The position numbers and the translations under genes are program-made. From Tubulanus polymorphus (Eukaryota; Nemertea; Palaeonemertea; Tubulaniformes; Tubulanidae): a stretch of 64,000 nucleotides of DNA. Shown piece by piece: positions 43,225-54,800 of this stretch (the first letter of the stretch is position 1; each line of letters begins with the position of its first letter). Below the pieces are notes generated by a model. The model was not told where the DNA came from. It saw only the letters and a list, made by a program, of their open reading frames with translations, and searched no databases. The stretch lies in contig NC_134028.1 of NCBI RefSeq assembly GCF_964204645.1, positions 5,182,501-5,246,500 on the forward strand. The letters are read 5' to 3'.

Positions 43225-43440
43225 TATCTATATTATAAGGTTAACTTTTTTCTGCCTAATTTATTACATCGAGATTTTGGATATCTATATTACAAGATTA
43301 ACTTTTTTTCTGCCTCTTTTAATACCGGTACATCAAGATTTTGGATATCTATATTACAAGGTTAACTTTTTTCTGCCTAATCTATTACATCGAGATTTTG
43401 GATATCTATATTACAAGATTAACTTTTTTTCTCGTAAGTC
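43225..43440. repeat. Tandem 57-bp repeats, about four units
   Basis: TTAACTTTTTTCTGCC recurs at 43241, 43298, 43362 and 43419, with TTATTACATCGAGATTTTGG and ATATCTATATTACAAG between. A related unit lies earlier at about 42925-42990, before the 41-bp array, so the 41-bp array is embedded in the 57-bp family. Confidence 0.85.
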
Positions 43441-43539
43441 GTATGGCCCTTGAGGAATTCCATACTTTACCATTCATAATCTAAAAAAATTTTTTTTTCT
43501 TTAATTTTGATATTGGAGTAAACGGTAAAGTCGTAACGT

Positions 43540-43635
43540 ATTGAAGGAATAGCACTCGTAAAACGTAAGTCGTATTTCGTAAAACGTAACTCGTTATTCG
43601 TAAATCGTAAGTCGTAAGTCGTATGGCCCTTGAGG
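43540..43635. repeat. CGTAA(G/A)TCGTA short repeats
   Basis: Irregular iterations of CGTAAAACGTAAGTCGTATT and shorter forms. GTAAGTCGTATGGCCCTTGA also occurs at about 43434-43453, so this block and the end of the 57-bp array share a duplicated junction. Confidence 0.7.
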
Positions 43636-43691
43636 GATTTCATATTATGTAGATTCATTATTTCATAATCTTTTTCTATCGCAAATGAGGC

Positions 43692-43773
43692 CGGGACCGT
43701 GTTTCAGACCCTACCCCGCGGTCGTTACTGACATGTCTCTACAGTCCTCCGCTCTACCAACTGAGCTGATTCC
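43692..43773 (-). repeat. tRNA-Tyr-like fragment (SINE head or tRNA pseudogene)
   Basis: The minus-strand 5' half AGCTCAGTTGGTAGAGCGGA plus GGACTGTAG reproduces the D arm and the anticodon side (GTA) of eukaryotic tRNA-Tyr. The 3' half lacks a proper TTCGA loop. It ends 40 bp upstream of the VTI1A start codon, within its promoter or 5' UTR. Confidence 0.5.
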
Positions 43774-43812
43774 AGGACGTGCTGCCCCCTATGCGGCTGT
43801 CAAAATGTAAAA

Positions 43813-45774
43813 ATGGCGTCGTTGATGGAATCGTACGAGCAGCAGTTTGCTAATTTAACTGCTGAAATAACGTCAAAGACTGTAAGGATTCCAAATTTAA
43901 CCGGCGGTAAGAAAGGAACAAGTCATTTCTTTCGTTGATTTCAATCAAAATGTCACAATGTATTTCGAAACGACTGGAAACTGCGCATGAGTATAGTGTC
44001 CAGTTCAAATGTCTGTTGATAATGATAGTCTGTGTATCCGACGTTTAGTTGAGTGACTCATTAGGTAGGGCTCGATAACACAGGGCCCAGTTTCACAAAA
44101 AGGTTTAACTCTTAAATCGATTTAATTTCTTCATTAATTCAGTTTATCTTAAATCGATTTAGGCCTTAATCCTTTTTGTGAAACTGGGCCCAGGTTATAC
44201 TGGAGGGGTTACATCGCACAGGTTGTGGGACCTTAAGGGCTAGGACTAAATGATACAACAAATACTAAAAATCCTTCGCCTAGTAAGTACTGGCAGTAGT
44301 AGCGGCCCCGCTCCACTCTTGTAACTTACTTGTGAGGTAGCATCTCTTTCTGAATTTTCAGCTGAGAAACAAACATTGTCCAGCAATGTGGAAAAATTAC
44401 TTGATGAGACACGTGAATTGGTAAGTAAAGGGATCTTGTACTGTTGTCATCCATTTAGAGAGTGTTTGGCTATAATCATGATGACGCATTTTCTATACTA
44501 TTTATTGAATTATTTCAGTTGGAGCAAATGGATCTGGAAGTTCTAGATTTACAACCGAAAGATCGCAACAAATATCAAACCAGGTTAAAAAGCTATCGAA
44601 CGGAGCTGTCCAAACTGGAAAAAGCCTTGGTAAATATCGGACCACATAGGAAATTTCTATTTTCTCATATATCGTAAAGCAATTTTCATCTTTAATGAAT
44701 GAATAATTTTCTGCTTTTAATTTCTTTATCAGAAACAATCTCGTATCGCATTCAGCGACGAAATACAATCGCGCGATGAACTGTTCGGCGATGACTCATA
44801 CAGCACTTCAGCTGATCAGGTGCGAAATATCCTAAAAAACAAGTGTAGCTAAAAATTTAACCATAACTGAGCGTATTGTTTTTCAACTATATCAGATTTA
44901 ATTCCCTCTACATGCACAGCTTTTATCAACCCTTTCCCTCACATTCACATTGGACTAATGTTCGATAACAATTTGATTATTTCCGCAGAAAACTCGATTG
45001 CTCGAAAATTCTGAACGAATGGAACGCGGATCGAAGAGATTAGAAGAAGGCTACAGAATAGCTTTAGAAACCGGTAAATATTTCATATCGACGTCTCGAA
45101 TTTGTGTTTAATTTTATGTGAATACGACATTCTTTATTCGTTTTTTTTTTTTCAATCATTCAGAACAATTAGGAGCAACGATTTTAGAGGATTTATCAAC
45201 TCAGAGGGAAAGCATACAACGATCTCGAGATAGGGTGAGAATGGGCGTTATTGGATAAAAATGTGCTTCCAAAACCACCAGATCAATGGTTTACAAATTA
45301 CAGTACCGACTTAAGATTTAATCGACAGTTTTTGAGAAGTGATAATGCAGAAACTTCCTCAAAATTTGAAATTCTCTCCTTTTAAAACTCTGTGCATGAC
45401 TGATATGAAGGGCCCTAGAAAATGACTGTTGTCAGGAGGGATGGTGTTATACGCTGAAGGTTTTTTTTGTTGAATACTCAAGATTTAAAGGTCGTTATTT
45501 TTCCAGTTACGTGAGACGGATTCAACGTTAGGACGAAGTTCGAGAATTCTCACCGGAATGATGAAAAGGTAATCAAACATGGTAATTAAACATCTTCATT
45601 ACTCGATGATGAATTACTCAATCATTAAAAGCACGTCCCGCGTTATAACGTATTACGGCATTTTTTTTCCGCTTCAGGATAATACAGAACCGATTGTTGC
45701 TAGTTATCGTCGGATTTATAATAGTCATCGTTGTGATCGTCGCGTTGTATTTCGTGTTCCGACCGAAACATTGA
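43813..45774 (+). CDS. VTI1A: Vti1a, Qb-SNARE of Golgi/endosome vesicle fusion
   Basis: Eight exons (43813-43906, 44362-44420, 44519-44629, 44733-44819, 44989-45073, 45164-45234, 45507-45568, 45678-45774) give 221 residues (human 217). Vti1a pairs with syntaxin 16/6 and VAMP4 in endosome-to-TGN traffic. The N-terminus MASLMESYEQQFANLTAEI matches the Habc start of Vti1a, and LLEQMDLEVLDLQPKDR and SYRTELSKLEKAL continue the three-helix domain (1-95). The SNARE helix (about 120-190) runs through LLENSERMERGSKRLEEGYR, with the zero-layer Gln (about Q164) in RESIQRSRDRLRETD. SSRILTGMMKRIIQNR precedes a C-terminal anchor (about 197-217, LLLVIVGFIIVIVVIVALYF) and a short RPKH tail. Vti1b is less similar. 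The ATG at 43813 matches the vertebrate start. Confidence 0.96.
44083..44191. mobile_element. 109-bp palindromic element in VTI1A intron 1
   Basis: GGGCCCAGTTTCACAAAAAG at the left is mirrored exactly by CTTTTTGTGAAACTGGGCCC at the right, and TTAAATCGATTTA occurs symmetrically inside. The arms are about 45 bp. Another copy lies at 34922-35012. Confidence 0.75.
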
Positions 45775-45880
45775 CGATTCGTCGCATTCCGTATTAGAGA
45801 CTCGCTTGACAGCTTTGGAATTGAAAAAAAGTTTAGGTATAGGTGTTGTGCAATAATAGCGTGTAACTGTGAATGGATCA

Positions 45881-45990
45881 GGGTCCAGTTCCACAGTTCC
45901 GAGTTAAGATTTGACTCTGAGTTAACTCATTGAAAATAAACTAACTTTAACTCAGAGTTAACTCTAACTCACAACTGTGGAACTGGGTCC
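45881..45990. mobile_element. 110-bp palindromic element in VTI1A 3' UTR
   Basis: GGGTCCAGTTCCACAGTT is mirrored by AACTGTGGAACTGGGTCC. Inside, CTCTGAGTTAACTC faces AACTCAGAGTTAACTC. It starts 107 bp after the VTI1A stop codon and upstream of the poly(A) signal, so it would be transcribed as a long hairpin. Confidence 0.75.
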
Positions 45991-46097
45991 AGGAGATAGA
46001 CATCAGGAGAGGGAGAAAAACACTTACGAGTTTCGAATCTCGCGTAAAGTAATTTGTATCGTGAAATGCAGTTCAATTATCGATATTCAGTTATTGT

Positions 46098-46103
46098 AAT
46101 AAA
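46098..46103 (+). terminator. Poly(A) signal, VTI1A
   Basis: AATAAA about 320 bp after the stop codon. Further AT-rich sequence to 46300 holds weaker variants (ATATAAATAC). Confidence 0.5.
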
Positions 46104-47030
46104 GTAACATCATCCAAAGTTTACCGTAACGATAAAAAAGTGTTGCGTCGTCTATCGTTGAATTATTTATGTAAAAAGAGATTGACATGGTTTATTGACC
46201 ATCCATTTACTTCGGAAAGATTAATGTAATATATGTATATGTAAAAAAATATTGTAGTATATAAATTATATTTATTGTAAATATATAAATACATATGTGT
46301 ATAATTGAAAAAACTGGTGTCTTTTATCTCTGGTGGTGCAGTATTTCCAAGTTTACCACTGAACTCGGAAGCTTATCCCTGCAACAGTTCCTCTGAGGCT
46401 CAGTTCTCGGCTAATCCCATCTAGAATTTTATTCTCAATGTGTGCAAAATTGTAGAATTATTATGTATTGCTTCAGAGTCATAAAACTGGAACTTTTTTA
46501 CGAATACTTAATCTAAAAACATCGAACTCACTGATTATCGCATGATTTCACTGACTTAATTTAAAGCATTGGAACATAACTATTTAAGTCATTGAGGTTA
46601 ACACTGAACTGATTACCACTAGGACTCGAACCTTGGTCGATTACCTGACGCGTTCAGCGATTCCACGTGTATTTGTTTACAAATACACCAACGAGCATGC
46701 GCACTGCGAACAAAATGGCGGAAACTCTCTTGTGAAAAAAATCGCCACTTAGCAACGGTAATGCCAAAATGGCCGCCGTCTAGTGATTTGTGTCTACTGA
46801 CTTTCTTTAGCTCGCTAAATTATGGAATTTAGCCTTAACGGATAGAGGAACGGCGATGTAATATCATCTCCTAAACGGAGAGTGGCATTTTAAAACGAGG
46901 ATTTTGATTCTATTCAAGGTCATCGTACACAGAACGGATAAAAAAACTAAAGCACTGAACAGGTTGAACAATTCAATTTAATTTATTGTTGTTTATATGA
47001 TATCGCTACATATACACATAAGGCAATAGA
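46104..47030. other. Intergenic VTI1A / DNAH3, DNAH3 promoter region
   Basis: Contains a minus-strand tRNA-like B-box segment (46610-46665) and a CpG-containing stretch (46660-46800) 230-370 bp before the DNAH3 start. ACCAAAATGGCGG/CAAAATGGCCGCC-like motifs near 46710 and 46767 resemble YY1 sites. GTAGCAAC-type X-box halves (TAGCAACGG at 46748) could serve an RFX site, as expected for a cilium gene, but this is weak. Confidence 0.35.
46610..46665 (-). repeat. tRNA-derived fragment, minus strand
   Basis: On the minus strand GGTTCGAGTCCTAG forms a B box, with GAATCGCTGAACGCGTCAGG before it in A-box position. It is a short tRNA-derived repeat, not a foldable tRNA. Confidence 0.45.
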
Positions 47031-50000
47031 ATGGCGTTGGAGAGAGCAAAGGTGAGTTTATGATCTTAACGTCACGTCTTATAGCCTAGATCTTATAGAA
47101 AAAGAAAATGCTATCATAAGTCGGGCGTAGGTCTTCAATGTTGTGATTACATAAAAATTTCGGGCTCCTTGAAATGAAGAGCCTGGGCTATATAATGTAT
47201 GAATATGTCATGTCTATTAATATATCTCAAAAAATCTATTTTATTTCTAATTCCTAATTCTTGTTTGACAACAAATTAGGACTAAAAGTAAAGACAAAGT
47301 ATCAGGTGTTTGCTAGGCCTATAACTTTAGTTTCCTAATCTTATTTATGTTGCAACGATATTCAAAACTATGACATCTGTTTTATAACGGCCCATTTCTT
47401 ATATAGATGAATACTCCTAGCTACCACGCTTGTAGCAGAAGCAAAGGTTTACCCGGCTTACCACCTTTACCTAAAACCAGCGAAAACGAAGAACCATCCG
47501 AACTATATCAGGTTAGAGCAAGTATTTCTATCCTTTGATTTTCAGCATAACATTTCGAAATGTTTTTTAAAGAAATTTACAGTAGAATTCACGATTTGTC
47601 TTTTCAGTTGGTTTTGAGACATAGCGAGCATCCGCCTATAATGAAAGGCACGTCATGGACGCTTGCAGCTCCGTTTAAAGAACAGAAATATCACCGAACT
47701 CCCAGTGAATCAATAGCCAATAACTATACTCCGTCTGCTAATGATCTGAAGCTGAAAGATATTTCGAAAATGAAAAGAGCTTCTCATGCGCCAGGTATAT
47801 ATGTGTGTCGATTGAATGATGTTTTAGTTACTGAAATTCATTTACCATGAAGATCAAAGTTTATATGAAAAAGGTTGAAGTATTTCAACATGTAAAAACT
47901 TTTTTTGATTTGAATGTTTTTTTGGTGTAATTTGTGTAATTGGTGTAAAGTGCGTTTATTTGAAGTTTTGGTAATCCTCATTTTTTAGCAGGTACTACCA
48001 AACCACATTTATCACCTAGAGGAAAGGGGTAAGTTTGATTCAACAAATAATGCTTAAATTCATTACAACTGTAGGGTATCACTATTTTTATATTAAAGAC
48101 ATTGGAATGCGGGATCCCTAAATATTTACGGATGCCTAAAGTTGAACATAAATAACATTGTTATTTGTTTTTGGGCTGTCACAATTCTAACTCAAACCCA
48201 TCTTTGATTTATAATTTTTGTTTTTCATTTTCAATCCAGTGAAATGAATGGAGAATCGTTAGCTGATAAAGCAGCGCCCCCTAGTCGACCGTTAACTCCG
48301 ATGGAACAAATGGAGATTATGTTACACATCGAACGAGAAGATGCCGAAACTAAAGTCGAACCGGATGAACAGGATCTCGAGGTGAGGAGATTGAAACTCA
48401 TTGTCAATTGGAATGAGGAAATTATAAATTTCCCTTGAATATTGAGACTACCACTTCAGAGACAAACCAACAAAAAATCTAATTTTTGGTTTACCATGAA
48501 TGGGTTCTTATATTTTTCCGATTGTTTTAATTTTCTTTTAAAAAACTTGAACTTAAAAGAAAAGCTTTGCTTGAATAGGTTGTGTACTTGTAGCCTACTG
48601 GCAATTTTTTACTATATTTCTATAAGTATGCATTTCATTTCAGCGTTACTACTACTACATAGAGAAAGGTGTAAAGCCGGATATGATCGCGAGACAGAAC
48701 GACGACGTGATGAAACGAGTTCACAGTATGATTCCTGTATCGTTGTTAAAGAGTTCTGAACTCAACGAGTTACAAAATCAGTTATTAGTTGAAGTGAAAA
48801 ACGACTACGAGTTCAGCATCAGAAAAACCATCGGTGAGTTCATGATTGGTACTGAGTACGGGTGTTGCTTCTAGAAAAATTTCGGATTATGGGCCCCTTA
48901 TAAGTTAGTGCTTACTTTTCAGGTGAAATACTGACTTTTTGAAAATTTCTTACAATTTCCATTTACCACTTAGTCTTTCCAGTTACAACTTAATCAAAAT
49001 TTATAAGTGGTTGTTTCTTTCAAAATAGATTTTAAATTTGATTGCAAATGCATTCATGGCTTAATCCCTTAAACTTAGAAAGATGTTGGGAAATTGTTTT
49101 TGGATTCAGGAATAAGTGCTTACTTCAGCTCACAATCTGACTGTTACAAACCCTGGAAGGTATAATAGTATACACTTTGATAAAATTCAGATTTCTAGTT
49201 GGCCCTATCTACAGCTATTTAAATCAGTGTCAATTTATTTTGATTTGCAGTTGATTATATTTTGAAAGACGCGTTAGAACGCGATCGTCTACACATCAGA
49301 TCGATACCGAGTCCATTCCCTCAGAGAGTGCTACGCGCTCCAGTACCGTGGCACGACGAATATAAAATGGCGAAAGCTTTCAACGCTTCGAATTTATTCA
49401 TCAACAATCCGATTATGCTGGAATTACAGAATATCTGGTTTGATAAGTAAGTACTGATCGGTTTTGCATAATCGGGGAAATTCTCGAGAATTCATAACGA
49501 TCTCGCGATGTTCAAACTATAAATGTTCTCAATATTCGTTCTCGTAGATTTGCTGATTTGCGTTTTGTGAATTTGAAAGAGTTGCTTGCTGCTGATTTAC
49601 CGTTATTGCCAAATGAATTTGAATCGATGGTTAAGAAGCAGTGTTGGGATGCTCATGAGGTGCTAAGAAAAAGGTATTTCACACTTACCATGAGAGATAT
49701 TCAATCATATATAACTTATTTTTGGCAAAATATTATTATCATTAAAACTATCATCAGGTGTACTGCAATAAGATTATGCATTAGTAACAATTATTCTTGT
49801 TCCCTTGTAGCTGGATTCCGACTTGTGCCAAAGCTTTCATTGAGAATAAGGACTACTGGCAGGACCTCGTTCCGCAGAGCGATATAGATTCTACTCAATT
49901 GATTCAGCAGTTTTTCTCATGTGTCGCCGCTCTCATGTCTATTCAACTGCGCAGTATGGTCATCAATTCTCTCGCAGATTTCCTGAAATTCTTCGAAATT

Positions 50001-51837
50001 CACGGCGTAAGTTTACAAATTTGCATTCTCGATGAGAGCATTTACCTTTGACCGCTAAAAGCCAATTGCAGTCTGGAAGTAGCTATGCATACCAGCTTGT
50101 TTGAAAACTAAAAATCAATCTTGACCACCGTCCGCCGGTCTTTCAAACAACCAAATAGAGTCGAATAGTAGAATTAAACCATCTGTGTAATTCTTTTCTA
50201 GAATGGTAATGATTTTGGAGAACAGTTTGATGAGTTGCAGTACGTCATGGCTCAAGTGATGATTATTAAGCTTCGCGTGGAAGAGCCGAAAATTCTGTTC
50301 GACCCGCCGTTCAGGGAGGTCAAGGACATTATTCTACGCTGTTTTCAGGAGATCATAGCCAGCGGCGAAGGCTTACCTCGAGTGAGTTCTGTCGAATAAT
50401 TTAAAAAACCTACGTTCAAAAAGTACTTGTACAAAATTGATGAGGGAAACAGAAATTTTTAAGCGTTAGTTAGTCAATGCAGATGACCAAATAACTCGGA
50501 AATCAAGCAAATTGAAAGACATCACAAAAAGATGTTTGTAAAACTCACTGAATGGATTTGTTTGTATAATTTTACAGGTTGAATGTGATTTATTTCCTGA
50601 TATGCGCGGACAGCGTCTGTTACTGCGATCTGTAAAGATTGATGAATCGTTAGTTTCTGATTTCACCGATCGTGCGATGGCCATCTTTAAATCGAACACG
50701 ATCGGCCCACAAAAGTAAGCCCACTTTTTTGGTCGAGATTACGCGCCTGTAATTAATTATTTTTCTGAATGTTAAAAAACATTTTCACGGATGTTTTTAG
50801 ATATTTGAATACGTATCGGAAATACGCGGATCTGTTGAATAATAAAGCCGAACAGGATGTCACTTCATTCCTACAGGAACAACATTCGATTCTTGCTTTT
50901 AAAAAGGTAGAATTTATTAACGGCATCGTTGCCTGTAATATCAGGAATTCATAGTCTAACCGGCCTATGTACAATCTTTGCAGAAAATCAACAGTTATCA
51001 GGATTTGAAAGATGAGATTTGTTTATTGAGGATTACCGTTCCGCTGAGCATGTTCTGTTTGGATTGTATCGCTTTGAACAATGATCTCGCGTTACGATCA
51101 CAAAAACTGAAAGACAGACTCGTGCTGTTCGAAGTCGATGAAAATAGAGATCTCAACAAAGGGTAATTTATGAAATCCTTTATTTATGTATTATTTGTTC
51201 ATTCTCAAATAACTCAGAACTGTGGAACTTGGTCCAGTTTTAAAGGAACTGTAAATAAATCAATCCTGATTCATTTTCAGAATTTGTCGACGTTTCGATG
51301 AAATGTCTGATCGCGTGAGTGAAATGCCAGAAACGACTGCTGAACTGGTATCTCTGCAGGAATACCTCAGAACAGTAAGTACCCGGTAGTTCGCTCTGTG
51401 TCCTAAACCTCTCTATCGGACTCACTCCTCTATGTTTCACATTGCGTATTTCTAACCATACCCCTCACCGCACTGCCTAGGTATCTAATGATGAACCTCC
51501 TGAAGCTGAACCCGAACCAGATTATTATGACGATGAAGAGGGAGAAACGAAGGTGAACCCCTCAGTTCAGTTCGGCAGTTGCCCATTCATCTTTCATTGC
51601 TCTTCTTGTTCTGCTTCTTTGTTCATGTGTTTTATTGATTTTCCTATTTTCATCACTTATATGCTTTTTGTATCATTTCCAGCGCTTTTCCCACTATTGC
51701 TGTGTGTTCTCTTGTTTAAACTTCATTTCTGTAAATTTCTTTCAAGTCAATGGATGTAACCGTTTACAAGTTGAAAGATGAAATTGAAGAAGCTGCTAAT
51801 CGCCTAGAGTTCCTGCTCGACTATGCTTTCCTGCCTT
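47031..51837 (+). other. DNAH3 exons 1-16: N-terminal tail
   Basis: Exons: 47031-47051, 47407-47511, 47608-47794, 47992-48028, 48240-48381, 48644-48833, 49251-49446, 49548-49673, 49811-50006, 50202-50381, 50578-50714, 50801-50906, 50984-51162, 51281-51374, 51481-51552, 51747-51837. The tail binds actin/centrin or p28 light chains in inner-arm dyneins. Exon 4 is only 37 bp. Exon 15 (24 codons, in frame) is almost wholly acidic and has no counterpart in human DNAH3, where the adjacent segments are contiguous. Confidence 0.9.
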
Positions 51838-54800
51838 GTAAGTTCAGTTTTATCCTTCTGGTGGTTTCAGATTTCTTGGATAGAACAGTCCTCACTATGA
51901 TGGATCATCCTATCTTTATTATTTTGCAGTGGAAGACATTAAGTTGAACAGTCTCGTATTCCACTGGCCCGATCACATTAAAACAGTATTCGAACTGGCG
52001 CAGTCGCGTATATCGAACAGACGCGAACACGCTGAAGACGAAGTCCGAAAGAGAGTCGAAGCTTTCGAAGAAAAACTCAACGAATACCAGAAAGAAGTCG
52101 ATTCTTTCAAAAAGAAAGAGGTACAGGGATTCGAGCCAGATGCCATTGCTTCCATCATAAACTTGAAAAGTAAAGAATATTTTCAAATATGAATTGTTTT
52201 TCCGTAGATTATGAGCGTTGATGAGATGAAGACAAACGTCGAGATACTGACGACTTTGCACACAAACCTCGAGTCGGCTAGAGAGGAACTGGAAGGATTG
52301 AATACCGAGGAAGAGTTACTAGAATGGGAACCGACTCAGATGCCTCAATTACAGCTCATGTTCCAACAGAAAGATCCTTATGATAAACTATGGTCGACTG
52401 CTCTCAACTTCCATACCAAGAATGAATTATGGTTGAATGGTGAGCTGAATTTTAGTGCTAGACAAAAACTTTCAATTTTTTTAACCCTTTTAGTACCGAT
52501 TAAGTGAAATTGAAAAATATTTTTGAAGGACCGTTTACGGAATTGAATGCGGAAGATATCGAAAACGAAATCGGAGACATGTGGCGTACGATGTACAAAC
52601 TGACGAAAACTTTCGGTGATCAAGCCGGACCTCGTAGGATCGCCGATAGCGTGAAGGGCAAAATTGATAAATTCAAACAACACATGCCGATATTGAGCGT
52701 AATCTGTAACCCTGGAATCAGGGATAGACATTGGGATACTGTAAGTTCTTATGGAGCCTGAATGAACTAGATGCCTTGATTTCAATCCCTTAGACTCTAA
52801 GATATATCAGTTCGTTTTAGATATTTGAACTCTTAGACTCAAATCTAACTCATGCAAATCATTTATTTGTCTTTTGATAATTTTAGATGAGTGATATCGT
52901 TGGATTTGACATCCGACCTCAAGAAGAAACTTCACTTTTTACTATGTTGGAATACGGTCTGAACAAGTACTTGGAAAAGTAAGTCAGAATTTGATTCAGT
53001 CGTAATTCAGAACACTTTTAGGCGAACGTAGCCTTCATTTTCTGTACATTTTTAGATTGGAAGAAATCGGAACAGCTGCTAGTAAGGAGTATTCATTAGA
53101 GAAGGGTATGGAGAAAATGAAGTTCGAATGGCAGGATATGTGTTTTGAATTCCTCGAGTACCGCGATACAGTGAGTTGTTGTTCCCAATCCTGTTGCCGA
53201 ATGATCTCGTAGCTCAGATAACAGATGGCCGATGTTGATATTTTCAGGGAGTCAGCATTCTGTCGGCGATCGATGATATACAAGTTTTACTCGACGATCA
53301 CATCATCAAAGCTCAGACGATGAGAGGTTCTCCGTTTATCAAACCGTTCGAAACTGAGATGAAAGAATGGGAAGAAAAACTTGTTCTGATGCAGGATATT
53401 CTTGATGAATGGTTGAAGGTAATCATTGCCAGTTTCTCTGAGCTTTGTCTTTTCTTACCTTTTGCCAAAATTAGGCTAGGATGATAGTGCGATCTGTATT
53501 TTTCGTAGAGTTCTTTCACCCCATAAATACCAGTTAGTATTAAATGTATTATTATTTTCAGTGTCAAGCGACCTGGTTGTACCTGGAACCGATTTTCAGT
53601 TCGGAAGATATCATGGCTCAAATGCCCGAAGAGGGTCGAAAATTCGGTATAGTGGACAGTTATTGGAGAGACATAATGACCGAATCGATAAAAGATACAC
53701 ATTGTTTAGCCGCGACTGCTCAGGCGAACATGTTAGGTCGGTTACGAGAAGCAAACGTTCTCCTGGAGGAAATTCAAAAAGGATTGAACGCATATCTCGA
53801 GAAGAAGCGATTGTATTTCCCAAGGTATCTAAAAGCTCCTAAACTATAAATGAATGAGGCATCCATTTCAGTTCATTGAATATGAATATCTCGGTTAATT
53901 TTACAGGTTTTTCTTCTTGTCGAATGACGAATTATTGGAGATTCTGTCCGAGACTAAAGATCCAATGCGCGTACAGCCGCATTTGAAGAAATGTTTCGAA
54001 GGAATCAGTCGTCTGGAGTTCACTGAACAACAGGAAATCGTTGGAATGGTTTCAGCTGAAAAGGAAACTGTCCAGTTCGCTTCGAAGATCTATCCAGCTA
54101 AAGCTAAGGTTTGTTTCCAAGTTATGAGTTCATTTCTGCTTAAAGCAGAAATTTTGTTCAGTACACGCAGCCTGTAATGAAAAACTTTGAAAAGCAATAC
54201 CTTGTTTTTTCGACAATGAAGAAATTGAGTCACTTTAAAACTTCATTCATTCTAGGGTATGGTGGAGAAATGGCTGTTACAAGTGGAAGATGTAATGATA
54301 AACAGCATACGTAAAGTAATATCAGAGTCTCTGCAGGCTTATTTGAATACGCCACGTGAACGCTGGGTTTTAGAATGGCCCGGACAGGTTATACTGTGTG
54401 TAAGCACCATCTACTGGTCACTGGAAGTACAGGAAGCCATGAAAGAACCTGATGGCATGAAGGTAAACTTTGAGAAAATTCTCTCCATGAACCATGTCCT
54501 GTGGCAAATTGAATTGATATGATAACATATACAAATAAATTATTTTTTTGTTTTAGAAATATCTTGAAAAAAGCAATAAACAGATCGATCACATAGTAGA
54601 ACTGGTGCGTGGTAAACTTGATGGTGGAACTCGTGTTACTCTGGGAGCTTTGACTGTCATAGATGTCCATGGTAAAGTCTTTCAATTCATTCTCTTATCA
54701 TTCAATTCACTGCTAATTTTCATAATTGTAAATATGTGATGAGTTGAGGTGTTTCGATAGGGTTTTTATTCAAATCTTGGTTGTTGTATTCCAGCTCGAG

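Larger units (their letters stand above)
41140..43690. other. Intergenic tandem-repeat cluster upstream of VTI1A
   Basis: No exon recognised. From 41.15 to 42.05 kb the sequence is unique-looking and AT-rich, with a small hairpin (ATCTAAATTAGATAATTGCT around 41259-41279). The rest is several unrelated tandem arrays listed separately. Confidence 0.5.

Noticed and set aside
46700-46800. RFX X-box in the DNAH3 promoter
   Set aside because: Only a half site (TAGCAAC) is visible; mentioned in the promoter entry but not claimed as a site.
52121-52190. Longer version of DNAH3 exon 17 ending at a GTAAAG donor
   Set aside because: It would shift phase relative to exon 18, and the residues added do not resemble dynein; the 52120 donor matches the family.
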